64,000 nt of DNA from Sphingobacterium sp. CZ-UAM (GTDB lineage: Bacteria; Bacteroidota; Bacteroidia; Sphingobacteriales; Sphingobacteriaceae), in the NCBI RefSeq assembly GCF_002000245.1, contig NZ_MTCM01000001.1, forward strand, positions 1,798,001 through 1,862,000. The letters are read 5' to 3'. Shown here one piece after another: positions 43,116-52,900 of the stretch. Each line of letters opens with the position of its first letter. Position 1 is the stretch's first letter. The notes below the pieces were generated by a model, which saw only the letters and a program-made list of their open reading frames with translations, was not told the origin of the DNA and ran no database searches. A program made the translations under genes and the position numbers.

Positions 43116-44588
43116 CTACTTTTTATACTCACTCAGCCCGAGACGCTGCGAACTGGTATTTCCCGGTTGAGCGATATAATCTGGTAATTTAGGCTTTTTG
43201 GGATCGTTATTCGGTTTACAATCATCACCCCTCAATTTACAGATGGAGTAAAAGAAAAAATCCCCAACCATCTTGAAATGATTCTTCAACCATTCACTTT
43301 GACCTTTCTTGTCAATTGGATTCAACGCCACTTCTAATCCTTTGTTAATCCGTTCATTTATGGCTGCTTCATTGATATATTTATCCAAATCCGAGGGTGG
43401 ATTTTTATCCAAATTAAAGTCTTCGTTGATTTTTTTTAGATCATCGTATCGGCTTTTCCATTTTTCGACATCTTTATAGGCATTCTGCAGTTCATCCAAG
43501 GAAAGATTACTTTTATCTTTTATCATCTGATCCAGGTTAAACTCCTTCGCTTCTTTCAATATATCATGGACAAAGTCCATTCCCAGATCGACATACTTTC
43601 CATCCCAGGGATAAGTCGTCGCTTCCTTTCCAGGCCCCGCCACGGTATAACTTTCAATCTGCTGTACCTTTCCAGTATAATCACCTAATTGAATGGGTTT
43701 ACCAGTATCCTTATAATTGACTTTGACTTGATAGCCATCGTTGGCATAGCTTGAAATTCTATTTTGGGCATCATAGGAAACTTCGGCATGCACTGGTCTG
43801 TATAAACTTACCGCCGATGTTGAATAGCTTTGTGGATCAACTCTTATAAAATATCCTGAATTTAGATATGACCACTTCCCTTCATCTATGGAAATACTCC
43901 CAACACCTAGCGGTGATGCGCCAGTTTTTACAGCGATATCTTCCAATTTATCGAAACTCATCTGGGTGGACTGCATTTCCTGCCGCAACGATGCATACGT
44001 ATTTATCAAGCTCTTGACTTCGGGAGGGAGATTGCTTTCCACCATATCCTTCACATTGATTTCCAACAAAGCTATATCCTTTATGGAAAGAAGAGGCTTT
44101 ACCCTGAGCTGAAAGTCTGTTGGGTAAGAAGAGAATTTGGTCCCTGCCTCTATTCCCCAGATTAAAGTCTGGACGTCTGACTGTGTTATTTCAGAATGCT
44201 CAACGGATTTTTCTAAAATGGAAACAATCAGTTTTTTTTGAGCACCTTCAAAATTGGCCAATTGATAACCGGCACCCTTCGATGGACCATAAGTACCTGC
44301 ATGAAGACAATAGGACCGCAATGTTGTTCTATAATAACCCGGTGTTAATGAAAATGTAGTGATGGTATCAGCTGTGCGTGCTTCCAACACATCGTTCATC
44401 CAATAGAAGCCATTCAAGGTGTCTTTTAGCGCGGTTGAAACCGCTTTACCGGGCTCCCATGAAAGGGATTTTGATAGGCTTTTTGCTCCTTGCTTGACTT
44501 TATTGAATAGACCGCCTAGATCTTGAGCAAAACTAAAGCTAGCCGAAAACAAGCTAACAGCCATAATTATACTGAATCTTCTTATCAT
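43116..44588 (-). CDS. Secreted protein of unknown function
   Basis: 490 residues, signal peptide ending FSFAQ. The N-terminal LGGLFNKVKQGAKSLSKSLS is amphipathic. The middle holds YYRTTLRSYCLHAGTYGPSK, then GAGYQ, and SIKDIALLEINVKDMVESNL, PPEV. There are charged helices around 370-430 and a Lys/Pro-rich tail ending with QRLGLSEYKK. Parts such as 'CLHAGTYGPSKGAGY' are reminiscent of conserved secreted Bacteroidota proteins, but I cannot name the family. It lies just outside the tRNA relic, so it is probably chromosomal rather than island DNA. Confidence 0.6.
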   Translation of the reverse strand: MIRRFSIIMAVSLFSASFSFAQDLGGLFNKVKQGAKSLSKSLSWEPGKAVSTALKDTLNGFYWMNDVLEARTADTITTFSLTPGYYRTTLRSYCLHAGTYGPSKGAGYQLANFEGAQKKLIVSILEKSVEHSEITQSDVQTLIWGIEAGTKFSSYPTDFQLRVKPLLSIKDIALLEINVKDMVESNLPPEVKSLINTYASLRQEMQSTQMSFDKLEDIAVKTGASPLGVGSISIDEGKWSYLNSGYFIRVDPQSYSTSAVSLYRPVHAEVSYDAQNRISSYANDGYQVKVNYKDTGKPIQLGDYTGKVQQIESYTVAGPGKEATTYPWDGKYVDLGMDFVHDILKEAKEFNLDQMIKDKSNLSLDELQNAYKDVEKWKSRYDDLKKINEDFNLDKNPPSDLDKYINEAAINERINKGLEVALNPIDKKGQSEWLKNHFKMVGDFFFYSICKLRGDDCKPNNDPKKPKLPDYIAQPGNTSSQRLGLSEYKK

Positions 44589-44854
44589 AATTAGTATCTG
44601 ATTTCAATAGCGAATATAAGTATTTTAGCATAGATTATTTTACGTCAAGCCAACGATTAATCTTAAGCCAGCAACGATTAGTGAAGAATTTATATTCAGT
44701 AAAACCGAGTTTTAAAAACTTATGTACGGGCAATATCACTCTATATCTCTACATTGTTGACGATAACATCTCGATTGATAACATAACCTAGACTAACCAA
44801 AAAATATATAAAACAAGCGTCTCCAAAAAATTGGGTGATATTCAGTATACAAGA
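44589..44854. other. Intergenic stretch upstream of the secreted protein gene
   Basis: About 265 bp between two minus-strand genes with no ORF or repeat that I can support. Confidence 0.5.
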
Positions 44855-44891
44855 TAGTAAACTCCGTTTCCAATTGGAACGGAGTTTACTA
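44855..44891 (-). terminator. Near-perfect palindromic terminator of the DHFR-like gene
   Basis: 14-bp arms TAGTAAACTCCGTT/AACGGAGTTTACTA around a central CCAATTGG that can extend the stem with a single T bulge, about 100 bp beyond the stop at 44992. Confidence 0.6.
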
Positions 44892-44991
44892 ATTATAAGT
44901 GCTATAAATGTAAAGTAATAATATCAGTAATATATTCAACGAGAGAAACTTGACATCGATCTTATTGAAATCATCTTGGCTAGTTTTTGTT

Positions 44992-45528
44992 TTATCTTTT
45001 TCTTACAAAATGATTTTGAACGACTGAATTTAGAAAGATCTTTGTATCTACAGCTTCAAACTTTAGCATTTCGGAAAGATCTCCGAACAGGGGAACTCCT
45101 TTCCCCAGTAGATAAGGAATCACGGTAATGATGATCTCATCAATCCGGTCTTCCTTTAAAAAGCCCTGAATGGTTTTTCCCCCATCAATATACAATTTAT
45201 GGTATCCTTTTCCATGAATTTCAGCCAGCACATCGTTTAGGTTGCCCTTGACAAGAGAAGCTTTATCCCTGAATTTTGCAGGGATCTCCGTCATACTGTC
45301 GCTTAATACAAATACATGCTTATCATAATACCATTCATCAAAACCACAAACTACTTCAAAAGTATTGCGGCCCATGACCAGCGCATCAACCTGCGCAATA
45401 AATTCCTTATAGCCCATATCATCCTTTCCTGGGTTCGGTATGGAAAGCAACCAATCGATTTCTCCGTTCCTATCGGCAATATATCCATCCAGACTTGTGG
45501 CAATGAAAACTTTGTTTTTCTGAATCAT
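44992..45528 (-). CDS. Dihydrofolate reductase family protein (RibD C-terminal-like)
   Basis: 178 residues. NADPH-reductase fold pattern: VFIATSLDGYIADRNGEIDW at the start, ALVMGRNTFEVV, and KLYIDGGKTIQGFLKEDRID, then EIIITVIPYLLGKGVPLF, all standard for the RibD-C/DHFR-like family. It is not a dedicated folA; members are often annotated as YwjB/YyaP-type reductases of unknown substrate. It is in the same direction as the AraC gene upstream, 64 bp apart, so the two may form a small unit. Confidence 0.88.
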   Translation of the reverse strand: MIQKNKVFIATSLDGYIADRNGEIDWLLSIPNPGKDDMGYKEFIAQVDALVMGRNTFEVVCGFDEWYYDKHVFVLSDSMTEIPAKFRDKASLVKGNLNDVLAEIHGKGYHKLYIDGGKTIQGFLKEDRIDEIIITVIPYLLGKGVPLFGDLSEMLKFEAVDTKIFLNSVVQNHFVRKR

Positions 45529-45592
45529 TTTAATGTATTTAAAGTTATGCTACAAAACTAAATCCTTAGACACATTTAAAATTGTACAGAAT

Positions 45593-46348
45593 TTACCTTA
45601 TTCCAAATTTTGAAAATTCTTTTGGCGTATATCCACTGAATTTTTTAAACACGCGAATAAAATGAGACTGGTCATAGAATCCGGCGTTCAGCCCAATGTC
45701 GGTCAATCGTTCCGAAGAATTACCCTGAAGCAGCATAACTGCTTTATTCACTTTGTAGAGATTCAGATATTCATTGGGAGTCAAAACATAATATTTCTTG
45801 AACTTTTGATTGAAACTTTTCTGTGAAATCGGCAGTAGTTTACTGAAATCATTTAGCATCCCCCTTCCTGCCATTTCAGCAGACAGATAAGCTTCGAACC
45901 TCATTAGATGAGGGTCGATAAATACAGTTTCAAATATCTTTAACAAGCAGTTTTCGGCTCGAACAAAATCAGGATTTTCGGTAACAAAAAGAGAGTCAAA
46001 TAAAACCGCAGCTACTTCTTCTAAAGATGAGCTTCCTAACTTTTGAAGCAGTATTCCGTAGCAAAAAGGCTTTAAAATTAACCCTATGCAGGCGTAAGCT
46101 CCATTTACATTGGTCACAAAAGGTTCATTTTTTAAACCAGATAGCAGCTGAAGTCCTGTACGACCTTCTATCTTCTCTGTATTGATACCCTTTATATCAT
46201 ACTCATCGCCATAACTGAAAATAAGTTCGGTAAAGAGAGCCGCATGATGAACAAAATCCATGGTAAGATCAGGCGACTTTCCCATCCAGATATAATCCAC
46301 AAATTTGCTGAGCGGATATTTTGGTCGGTAAGCTATTTCTTCTATCAT
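45593..46348 (-). CDS. AraC-family transcriptional regulator
   Basis: 251 residues. The N-terminal ~150 residues form a sensory region (YRPKYPLSKFVDYIWMGKSP, a DUF6597-like opening). The C-terminal ~100 residues contain two helix-turn-helix units (LLPISQKSFNQKFKKYYVLT, PNEYLNLYKVNKA; then LTDIGLNAGFYDQSHFIRVF, KKFSGYTPKEFSKFG). The family is confident. It may control the DHFR-like gene directly downstream. Effector unknown. Confidence 0.85.
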   Translation of the reverse strand: MIEEIAYRPKYPLSKFVDYIWMGKSPDLTMDFVHHAALFTELIFSYGDEYDIKGINTEKIEGRTGLQLLSGLKNEPFVTNVNGAYACIGLILKPFCYGILLQKLGSSSLEEVAAVLFDSLFVTENPDFVRAENCLLKIFETVFIDPHLMRFEAYLSAEMAGRGMLNDFSKLLPISQKSFNQKFKKYYVLTPNEYLNLYKVNKAVMLLQGNSSERLTDIGLNAGFYDQSHFIRVFKKFSGYTPKEFSKFGIR

Positions 46349-46478
46349 TTTCTATTTCTTTGTTAGCCACCTGCAGTGATTCTTATCGGAGCAGATAAAT
46401 ATACAGCTTATTTTTCTCTCCAGCGATCGCGGAGTAGTCTTTGTAGTTTATAATCATGTTCAGGTTCCGCATTAAAAA

Positions 46479-46973
46479 TCACGGCATATGAATGTCTTTC
46501 CTTAATATTTCCTTGGCTCGCGATTCGTGTTCAATGAGCCGCGTGATGTCTTCTTTAGCTAACGATGAGATGGCCGGGACAAACATCACCTTTGGATAAT
46601 TAAGATATCGACTGTAGAGAATCTGAGCTCTTTCCATATGAAAATCTGATGTAATTACGATTAACAAATCGGGCTTCTTTTGCCATACAAGTTCCTTTAC
46701 CAATTGAAAATCTGTTATGGTATTAGTCGAAAGTATCCCCTCTTCGAGCGCCTGCTCGGGTACTCCCCGCTCCATCAAGAATTGATACGCGTAAAAGTAA
46801 TGTGGCTTTTCTGTTATATTGAAATGCGCTCCGAAGCCACCAGTACACAGTATTTTAAAACCAGGATTGGCCAAATGTAAATTGAAGGCGCAATTCAACC
46901 TGTCTTGAGCCATCGTGGTTAAGTTGCCCTGCGCATCGTTTGGCGCACCGAGAACCAAAATAATATTATTCAT
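46479..46973 (-). CDS. YdcF/SanA-type DUF218 protein
   Basis: 164 residues without membrane segments. DUF218 landmarks: IILVLGAPND near the start, KILCTGGFGA, FLMERGVPEQALEEGILSTN with T-x-x-(N/D)F, and IVITSDFHMERAQILY. Related proteins bind or hydrolyse nucleotide/phosphate compounds, but the biochemical role is mostly unknown. It is a cytosolic stand-alone gene, shorter than the membrane-anchored relatives of ~200-260 residues. Confidence 0.8.
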   Translation of the reverse strand: MNNIILVLGAPNDAQGNLTTMAQDRLNCAFNLHLANPGFKILCTGGFGAHFNITEKPHYFYAYQFLMERGVPEQALEEGILSTNTITDFQLVKELVWQKKPDLLIVITSDFHMERAQILYSRYLNYPKVMFVPAISSLAKEDITRLIEHESRAKEILRKDIHMP

Positions 46974-47133
46974 ACCATAATCTACAAAATTCGGTTCTAT
47001 CTACCAAAAAATAGGTAAAGCCATTGTTGTGTGCTAATTTGGCATAAAAAATAGTTCTACTAATAGTTGAAGCATATTAATTTAATTACGTATATATCCG
47101 CATTTTGCATTTGCTGAAAGCGTAAATTAATTC

Positions 47134-49149
47134 TCAATTTTTAGGTGGAAAAAAGAACGACTTGGGATTCATCTTAAAACAAATCCATACCGCTTTCGCC
47201 ATTTTCGTCAGCTCTTTTGAAGACAGGTTTCTCGAACGGAATGCCAGAACCAACGACAGCCCAAAGCTCACCAAAAAATTAAAAAGTCCGATAATTCCTA
47301 TCCCCAAAATTCCCCATACCCAGATATCCGTGGATAACTCCATCTGATGTCCAAAAAGACCGAGAGCCAAATTACCACTTGCAAAAGTGATATGCCGAAT
47401 ATCCAAATTTAAGCCGAGAAACATGCCTATGGAAGCTGTTGACCCCATAAAAACACCAAACCAAAGATTTGATACGATGCCGGCCCATTTCTTTTCATAA
47501 AAGGCAGCGATTTTATCAGTCTTTGTTTTTCCGAACAGTTTCTTCAACAAGGGGTGCTCCTGAATCCTGTAGTAAACCGAATTATGTTTATCGCGATTTG
47601 AAATACTGCCGGCAATAATCCCCGACAGAAATAAAAATACTCCGGCAATGGAAGCGTGCAAGATGACCGGAGTCTTGGTGGGATTTAAATCATCGACCAA
47701 ATGCAACCATTTGGCACTTGCAATATTCACACCTGTGAGTTGCTGTATCCCCCAGACCAACAATAGGCTGACAGGAAAAGCCATAATCACATTCCCCACA
47801 AAAGCGATAAACTGCGAGCGAAATAAACGTGCAAAAAATTGCGCAAACACCCAATATCGGTGCCTGTCAGCACCTTGATCTGCCGTCCCTTGCTCGATAG
47901 CGCTCACCAGCGATGAGGCGGTCATCGCCGGCTGCTTGGTCGCTAAGGTAGCTCCAAAAAGATAAATAACCGTAAAGCCAATCGCGTAATTCAGGCTATA
48001 TAAAAATGCATGTCCGAATTCACTCGTCCCTACTTTTCCCAATAATAATTTCACAATACACATCGCTCCAACAATTACTCCCCCTCCACAGGCCGAGCGA
48101 AACATCTTCCAATATTCCTGATTGGTTGACGTAATATAATGCTCCCCTGTCTGTGCAGTATGATGCGTAATTTCGTAAGCCAGTAATTGGGTACTCTGCC
48201 CTATTAATTTACGGATATTGCTTTTTCTCGAATTATAACCGATAAGCGTTTTCGCCAGATGAATCGTCTGCTCTACTTTTTGGGATTCCATATCAATCAC
48301 CAAAAAAGAGAGCATCTCTTTGATACGCTCCAGCTGCTGACGGATGCGCAATAAGGACTGATTCACCTTAATGGAAATACCAAAACGGTGCGAATTGCCA
48401 AATGCGGTTTCGATATAAGCCTCACATTGTCGATGAAGCACGAGCAACTGTTTATACGAAAGATCTTCTGAACTGATGTATTTCGTTTCCGATTGCAAAA
48501 TACGGTCATTTAACTCCGTAAACTCCCGCATAATTGCGATAAAGGGACTATCGAAATTCTGGAACTCCGGCACCATTTTATTGACATCAGTTTCCATTGC
48601 CCGGCCGGTAATACGTTGCACTAACAGCTCGATCCCATACAGGATCTCAATCATTTCAAAACCCGTTTCATCATCATAGATGGAATTAAACGCACATAGT
48701 TGAAATAGTTCATATAATTGCTCCATTGAAATAGTGGCTATCCAATCCGCATCTTTGGGGGAATAAAATACCTGGTTCAGCAAATATTGTAAAGTTGATT
48801 TTGCCGGTTGATAAGGCAAATAGCGTTCTGTTATCCGCTTCCTGAGCTCATAGATAAAATCTGCATAACTGATAATGCCCGTGTCAGACACCAGTTGGTC
48901 AAAATCTCTTTGTCTGAGAATCCGTTTAAGGTAGCGAATAAATTGATTTCTGCAATCCGCTGACTCCTGTAAAAAATCAAGAAAAAACTGGATATCTACC
49001 TGATAGAACAACTGCACTCTTTTTGGTCGAATTATCGCAACAATTAAAACCAAAAGTTCAATTTCTACATATTCGGGACTATCCAATTGATTCCTGTAGC
49101 GATCAAATAGCGCACTTACTTGCTGTTTTTGATCTATTTTTTCTTTCAT
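47134..49149 (-). CDS. SpecificRecomb (Gcr-type) polytopic membrane protein
   Basis: 671 residues. The N-terminal ~340 residues are soluble and helical; the C-terminal half has about six membrane segments (GGGVIVGAMCIVKLLLG, LNYAIGFTVIYLFGATLAT, VIMAFPVSLLLVWGI, ASIAGVFLFLSGIIAG, SNLWFGVFMGSTASIGMFLG, LGIGIIGLFNFLVSFGLSLV). The block TAQTGEHYITSTNQEYWKMF, then RSACGGG, is characteristic of PF10136, historically called site-specific recombinase after gonococcal Gcr. Membrane topology makes true recombinase activity doubtful. Single gene, TTG-poor start region, ATG start at 49149. Confidence 0.8.
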   Translation of the reverse strand: MKEKIDQKQQVSALFDRYRNQLDSPEYVEIELLVLIVAIIRPKRVQLFYQVDIQFFLDFLQESADCRNQFIRYLKRILRQRDFDQLVSDTGIISYADFIYELRKRITERYLPYQPAKSTLQYLLNQVFYSPKDADWIATISMEQLYELFQLCAFNSIYDDETGFEMIEILYGIELLVQRITGRAMETDVNKMVPEFQNFDSPFIAIMREFTELNDRILQSETKYISSEDLSYKQLLVLHRQCEAYIETAFGNSHRFGISIKVNQSLLRIRQQLERIKEMLSFLVIDMESQKVEQTIHLAKTLIGYNSRKSNIRKLIGQSTQLLAYEITHHTAQTGEHYITSTNQEYWKMFRSACGGGVIVGAMCIVKLLLGKVGTSEFGHAFLYSLNYAIGFTVIYLFGATLATKQPAMTASSLVSAIEQGTADQGADRHRYWVFAQFFARLFRSQFIAFVGNVIMAFPVSLLLVWGIQQLTGVNIASAKWLHLVDDLNPTKTPVILHASIAGVFLFLSGIIAGSISNRDKHNSVYYRIQEHPLLKKLFGKTKTDKIAAFYEKKWAGIVSNLWFGVFMGSTASIGMFLGLNLDIRHITFASGNLALGLFGHQMELSTDIWVWGILGIGIIGLFNFLVSFGLSLVLAFRSRNLSSKELTKMAKAVWICFKMNPKSFFFPPKN

Positions 49150-49376
49150 AAATTCCTATTATTCGCCTACAATCGCCTTTATTAGCCCTATAAGTTTTCA
49201 CGTCTTAAGATACCACATTTAAGACAAAATTGTTTTGAAATCATAAAATCTATTCCCGCTGACCTACTATCCTATTAGGTTTACTAGGGATTAAATCCCT
49301 GGCAAGAAAATACCTGAAACCAGTGATAATCCTACACAAAAATTCTTCTATTTTTGCAACAGTGAACAGGATAAAG

Positions 49377-50246
49377 ATGAAAACAATAAATTTCACACTG
49401 GCATATTTAAGCTTATTTCCCTTGCTTCTGAAAGCGCAGGATAACATTTCCTTTGATGATGACTTTAATCTCTGGAATATACAGAAAGGGCAAACAGCTG
49501 CTATTTTTGTTGAAAAAGCCTATATCCGCTCCGCCCCCGGCCTGCAAGCTAAACCAATAGACTCTTTAGGTCTCGGGACGACGGTTACGATGACAAGCGC
49601 CCCACTCAAAGGCAGTACCATCAAGAACTTCTACGCCCCATGGTACCAGATTAGCTACATGAAGGATGGTCAACCTAAAAAAGGTTTTATCTGGCTTGGC
49701 TTATTGGCTCTTGGCAAACAGGTTGATCGGGAAGGTTTCCAATACCTCTATGGTTTTGAACGTTTTATCAAACCGCCAAATGAGGAACAAGAGGATTACT
49801 TTTTAACCAAAGTAAAAGTACTGAATCCACAGGACTCCTTGATCGCCAGCCAATCCTACACATTTGCATTTAGCGGACAGCTAAGTGCGCAGAGCAAACT
49901 TTTGCCGAGCATGGGATTAACTCGTGTAAAACAGATCTTACGCATGGAATTTATTTCTGGCGCCTGCGGAGTTCCCAGCGAATATCATTATGTTGCCTGG
50001 ACCGGCCAGAAACTAATCAACCTACCCAGCAGGTATTCTGTCTCCGATGCAGGAGTCTTCTATTACGACGAGAAACTCCTGTTCCCTACAGAACACAAAA
50101 AAAACAACCAATTGATCTATAAGTATATCGAAGAAGGGGAAACCGAAAACGACAATATCGACAACCCCAAATACCGCATTTCCAAAAGAGAAGAGCATTT
50201 TCAATGGGATGGTGATAAATTTGTCAAACTCACGTTACCCAAATAA
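49377..50246 (+). CDS. Secreted SH3-like domain protein
   Basis: 289 residues from MKTINFTL; the frame is open 18 codons further, but this start gives the signal peptide (LAYLSLFPLLLKAQ). Residues ~35-105 look like a bacterial SH3 domain: KAYIRSAPGLQAKPIDSLGL, GTTVTM, WYQISYMKDGQPKKGFIWLG. The rest is a beta-rich domain of unknown type ending RISKREEHFQWDGDKFVKLT. It is probably a periplasmic, possibly wall-associated protein. It is preceded by a TATTTTTG -7 element at 49349 and followed 55 bp later by the TPR gene. Confidence 0.65.
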   Translation: MKTINFTLAYLSLFPLLLKAQDNISFDDDFNLWNIQKGQTAAIFVEKAYIRSAPGLQAKPIDSLGLGTTVTMTSAPLKGSTIKNFYAPWYQISYMKDGQPKKGFIWLGLLALGKQVDREGFQYLYGFERFIKPPNEEQEDYFLTKVKVLNPQDSLIASQSYTFAFSGQLSAQSKLLPSMGLTRVKQILRMEFISGACGVPSEYHYVAWTGQKLINLPSRYSVSDAGVFYYDEKLLFPTEHKKNNQLIYKYIEEGETENDNIDNPKYRISKREEHFQWDGDKFVKLTLPK

Positions 50247-50301
50247 TTTTTAATAAATTCAACCGATTGGAACAACACACAAAGAATTAAAGAATTAAAG
50301 A

Positions 50302-52677
50302 ATGGAAGATAAAAATATATACGATTTATTCTACAGTGGACAGCTTGATCTATTTATCATTGAAGGTGAAAATCAATTAAAACAAGATGACCAGGATGTC
50401 CCCCTTTGGACACATCTCGCAGTTGCCTATCACGACCAGGTATTTTACGAAGGACACGAAGCTATTTTTGATATCATACAGGAGAAGATGATCCCTTATT
50501 TTCAAAAAGCACTTCTGATAGATCCGGAAAATGAAACAACGCTCTATCACATGTTAAATTATGTCCTCGATAATCAGACCAGATTGGAACAGATCAATCG
50601 TCCAAGGAAACACATCAATGCAGACAACAAAGAGGAGTTTATCGGCTATGCAAAAAAGTTGATCGCTATACCGAAAATGGCTCCCTATGGTTACGGATTT
50701 CTAGCAGATATTTATGAAAGTCTCCAGGATGACACTGCCCTACTGCCTTTATTGGATGAAGGCATTGCTTACTTTCGTGAAGCATTCAAGGACAACCGCG
50801 AAGCTGCCGATCAGAATTTCTCCATATTCTGGATAAAAAAAATATATCTCCTAGACCGGACCAAACAGATTTCGGGAGCTGACCTAACGACTTTAATCAG
50901 CGAGCAATTTGATCGCTTCATCAGTGGCAGCGAGATGCAGTATGTGGACCTTGCGGAGATCTCCTATGAAAACAAGAATATCGATCTGGCCCTAAAGGTA
51001 TTGTTAAAGCTTATCAGAGGAGAAAATTCAGCTGCACATATCCACAGGGAACTGGTCAAATGGCACAGCCGCTTTGAAGATCTTATCGCTGACGGTTATG
51101 AAAACCCAGAGGTATTCTATTACCAGCTTATCATCGAACGTAATTATTCCGAAGAAATCGGCATCCCCTTAGACTATTACTATTTACATGCGTTAAAACT
51201 CATTGATCAATACCCTGACTTATATGCCGGTTATCATTTTGCGGCCGCATACCTGTATGATGAAGGACAATATGAAGCAGCCTTACCTTACCTCCGACAA
51301 TTGGGCGAAAGACAGTGGAATGCAACTTCTTGGCGTCGTCTCGTTGAATGTACCTACTTAACAACAGGCGAAGTACATAAGCATGTTCCAACTTTTGATG
51401 ACTTGCCACGCGATCTCTATAACGAAGGGGTCAATTTAGCTGACTTTGTCGATAGTCTGGAAACCCTATCATCCGAAGAAACGCTGGCCATGCGGCAGCT
51501 TTACCTTGCCGTTTACCGCCAGGCTTATGATGCCTTCGCTGCTTATTTCGAACAGGGGAAATATGAAAGTGATTATTTCGGTGGCAGCCACAATCGTGCA
51601 ATGAATTGCAATAACCTGGCAATTGCATTAAAGAATGTGGATCTCCTCGAAGAGAGTTATCAAATCGCAACTGAAGGGCTAAACTACTCAGACTTTGAAG
51701 AACTACATCAGACGCGAACAGACGCATTGTCGAAATTGGAGGATTATGAACGTTTAAAAGACGCCCTCATAGTATATTTCGACACCTACCAAGTCACTTT
51801 GAGCGACCTCAATGAAATACGTGATGAAATAATAGAAGAACAATCTGCTGAGGATGAATCAGATCTGGTATTCCCAAGTTGCTATCAGATGTTTGTGTAT
51901 CAGCTTGAAGCAAATTATCATCTGGGACTTTCCTCCGATATACAGGGCGAAGCACAATATCTTCTGGAGCACATCTATCAGTTCTACATCAATCATCCTA
52001 CCTTGAACGACTATCATTATCGGGATTTTGAAGCGGCTAAAAACGGTGTAGAAAATATAATTTATGCTATTCTTGAGCCCTATGAACGCGATTACCGTAT
52101 TCAGTATTATAACGATATGGCCCAAAAATATCCGCATGAAGCACAGCCACAATATATCCTCATGCAGCTTTACAATGAGATTTCTGACTATAGCGCTATC
52201 ATTACAGCTGCAAAGGCCTACCTCAAAAACAAAAAAGAATTTATTATCAATGACTTTGATAAAGCAAAGACTTTATATATGATTATCAAAGGGCACTATT
52301 TCCTCTCCGAATTTAGATCGGGTGCAGAAGTATTTCAACGTCATGATGCTTGGGTCGCCACCGTCATGGATCCCGAAGATTATGTACTTTGGATAAAATT
52401 CGGAACCATGTTGCTTGCTGAACAGGAAAACCTGGCCGAAGTCAACCGCAATGTAATGGTCTTTAACAGCATCTATGCGCAACATGAATGGGGCTATGAT
52501 GACGATTGTGAATCTATAAAGTTGGCTGAAGCACTTGTTAATTACAAAACGGGAAACCTAAAAAAAGCACACAGTTTACTCAATGAAGTACTGGCTTATT
52601 CAGACCATAGCGCACTGGCAGACGAATATAAAAGAACCTGGAAGAAACCGGGTTTCTTATCAAACTTTAAGTTCTAG
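50302..52677 (+). CDS. Large helical-repeat (TPR-like) protein
   Basis: 791 residues, no signal peptide. The sequence is helical throughout with TPR-like spacings (WTHLAVAYHDQVFYEGHEAI, YFQKALLIDPENETTLYHML; QYEAALPYLRQLGERQWNAT; EALVNYKTGNLKKAHSLLNE). It is acidic and probably cytosolic, acting as a protein-protein scaffold. A short repeat AAAGAATTAAAGAATTAAAG precedes the ATG. It is followed by a hairpin. It could be co-transcribed with the SH3-like gene. No specific family recognised. Confidence 0.65.
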   Translation: MEDKNIYDLFYSGQLDLFIIEGENQLKQDDQDVPLWTHLAVAYHDQVFYEGHEAIFDIIQEKMIPYFQKALLIDPENETTLYHMLNYVLDNQTRLEQINRPRKHINADNKEEFIGYAKKLIAIPKMAPYGYGFLADIYESLQDDTALLPLLDEGIAYFREAFKDNREAADQNFSIFWIKKIYLLDRTKQISGADLTTLISEQFDRFISGSEMQYVDLAEISYENKNIDLALKVLLKLIRGENSAAHIHRELVKWHSRFEDLIADGYENPEVFYYQLIIERNYSEEIGIPLDYYYLHALKLIDQYPDLYAGYHFAAAYLYDEGQYEAALPYLRQLGERQWNATSWRRLVECTYLTTGEVHKHVPTFDDLPRDLYNEGVNLADFVDSLETLSSEETLAMRQLYLAVYRQAYDAFAAYFEQGKYESDYFGGSHNRAMNCNNLAIALKNVDLLEESYQIATEGLNYSDFEELHQTRTDALSKLEDYERLKDALIVYFDTYQVTLSDLNEIRDEIIEEQSAEDESDLVFPSCYQMFVYQLEANYHLGLSSDIQGEAQYLLEHIYQFYINHPTLNDYHYRDFEAAKNGVENIIYAILEPYERDYRIQYYNDMAQKYPHEAQPQYILMQLYNEISDYSAIITAAKAYLKNKKEFIINDFDKAKTLYMIIKGHYFLSEFRSGAEVFQRHDAWVATVMDPEDYVLWIKFGTMLLAEQENLAEVNRNVMVFNSIYAQHEWGYDDDCESIKLAEALVNYKTGNLKKAHSLLNEVLAYSDHSALADEYKRTWKKPGFLSNFKF

Positions 52678-52702
52678 CGACGCGCCAACTTAAAGAATAT
52701 AA

Positions 52703-52740
52703 GAAGCGTAGTAAACATATCAGACTGTTTACTACGCTTC
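52703..52740. terminator. Hairpin terminator (both directions)
   Basis: 14-bp perfect stem GAAGCGTAGTAAAC/GTTTACTACGCTTC with a 10-nt loop, 25 bp past the TPR gene stop and 17 bp past the possible minus-strand short ORF. Confidence 0.7.
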
Positions 52741-52757
52741 TATGTAATATACCCTGC

Positions 52758-52850
52758 TCATGCATACCCAGGTTCTTCGCCCATAAGACGTGTTTTCCAT
52801 ACTGCTGCCACGATCACTTCAAAGTCAACACCTGAATAAGAGACAGCCAT
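52758..52850 (-). CDS. Possible 30-residue ORF
   Basis: Minus-strand ATG at 52850 opens MAVSYSGVDFEVIVAAVWKT, then RLMGEEPGYA and a TGA, with the hairpin at 52703-52740 directly downstream. The amphipathic helix and placed terminator make it look intentional, but no family is recognised and it may be the remnant of a longer gene. Confidence 0.25.
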   Translation of the reverse strand: MAVSYSGVDFEVIVAAVWKTRLMGEEPGYA

Positions 52851-52885
52851 CCCAATGGCAGATTTAATACTTATCCAAAAAAAGC

Positions 52886-52900
52886 TATATTTGAATTGTG
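52886..52900 (+). promoter_or_regulatory. TATATTTG -7 element directly before a GTG start
   Basis: TATATTTG at 52886-52893 ends 4 bp before the GTG at 52898. The predicted transcript starts at or next to the start codon, so the mRNA is probably leaderless. Confidence 0.45.

Noticed and set aside
47134..49149. True site-specific recombinase activity for the PF10136-like protein
   Set aside because: It has about six membrane segments and no tyrosine or serine recombinase motif; the name is historical.
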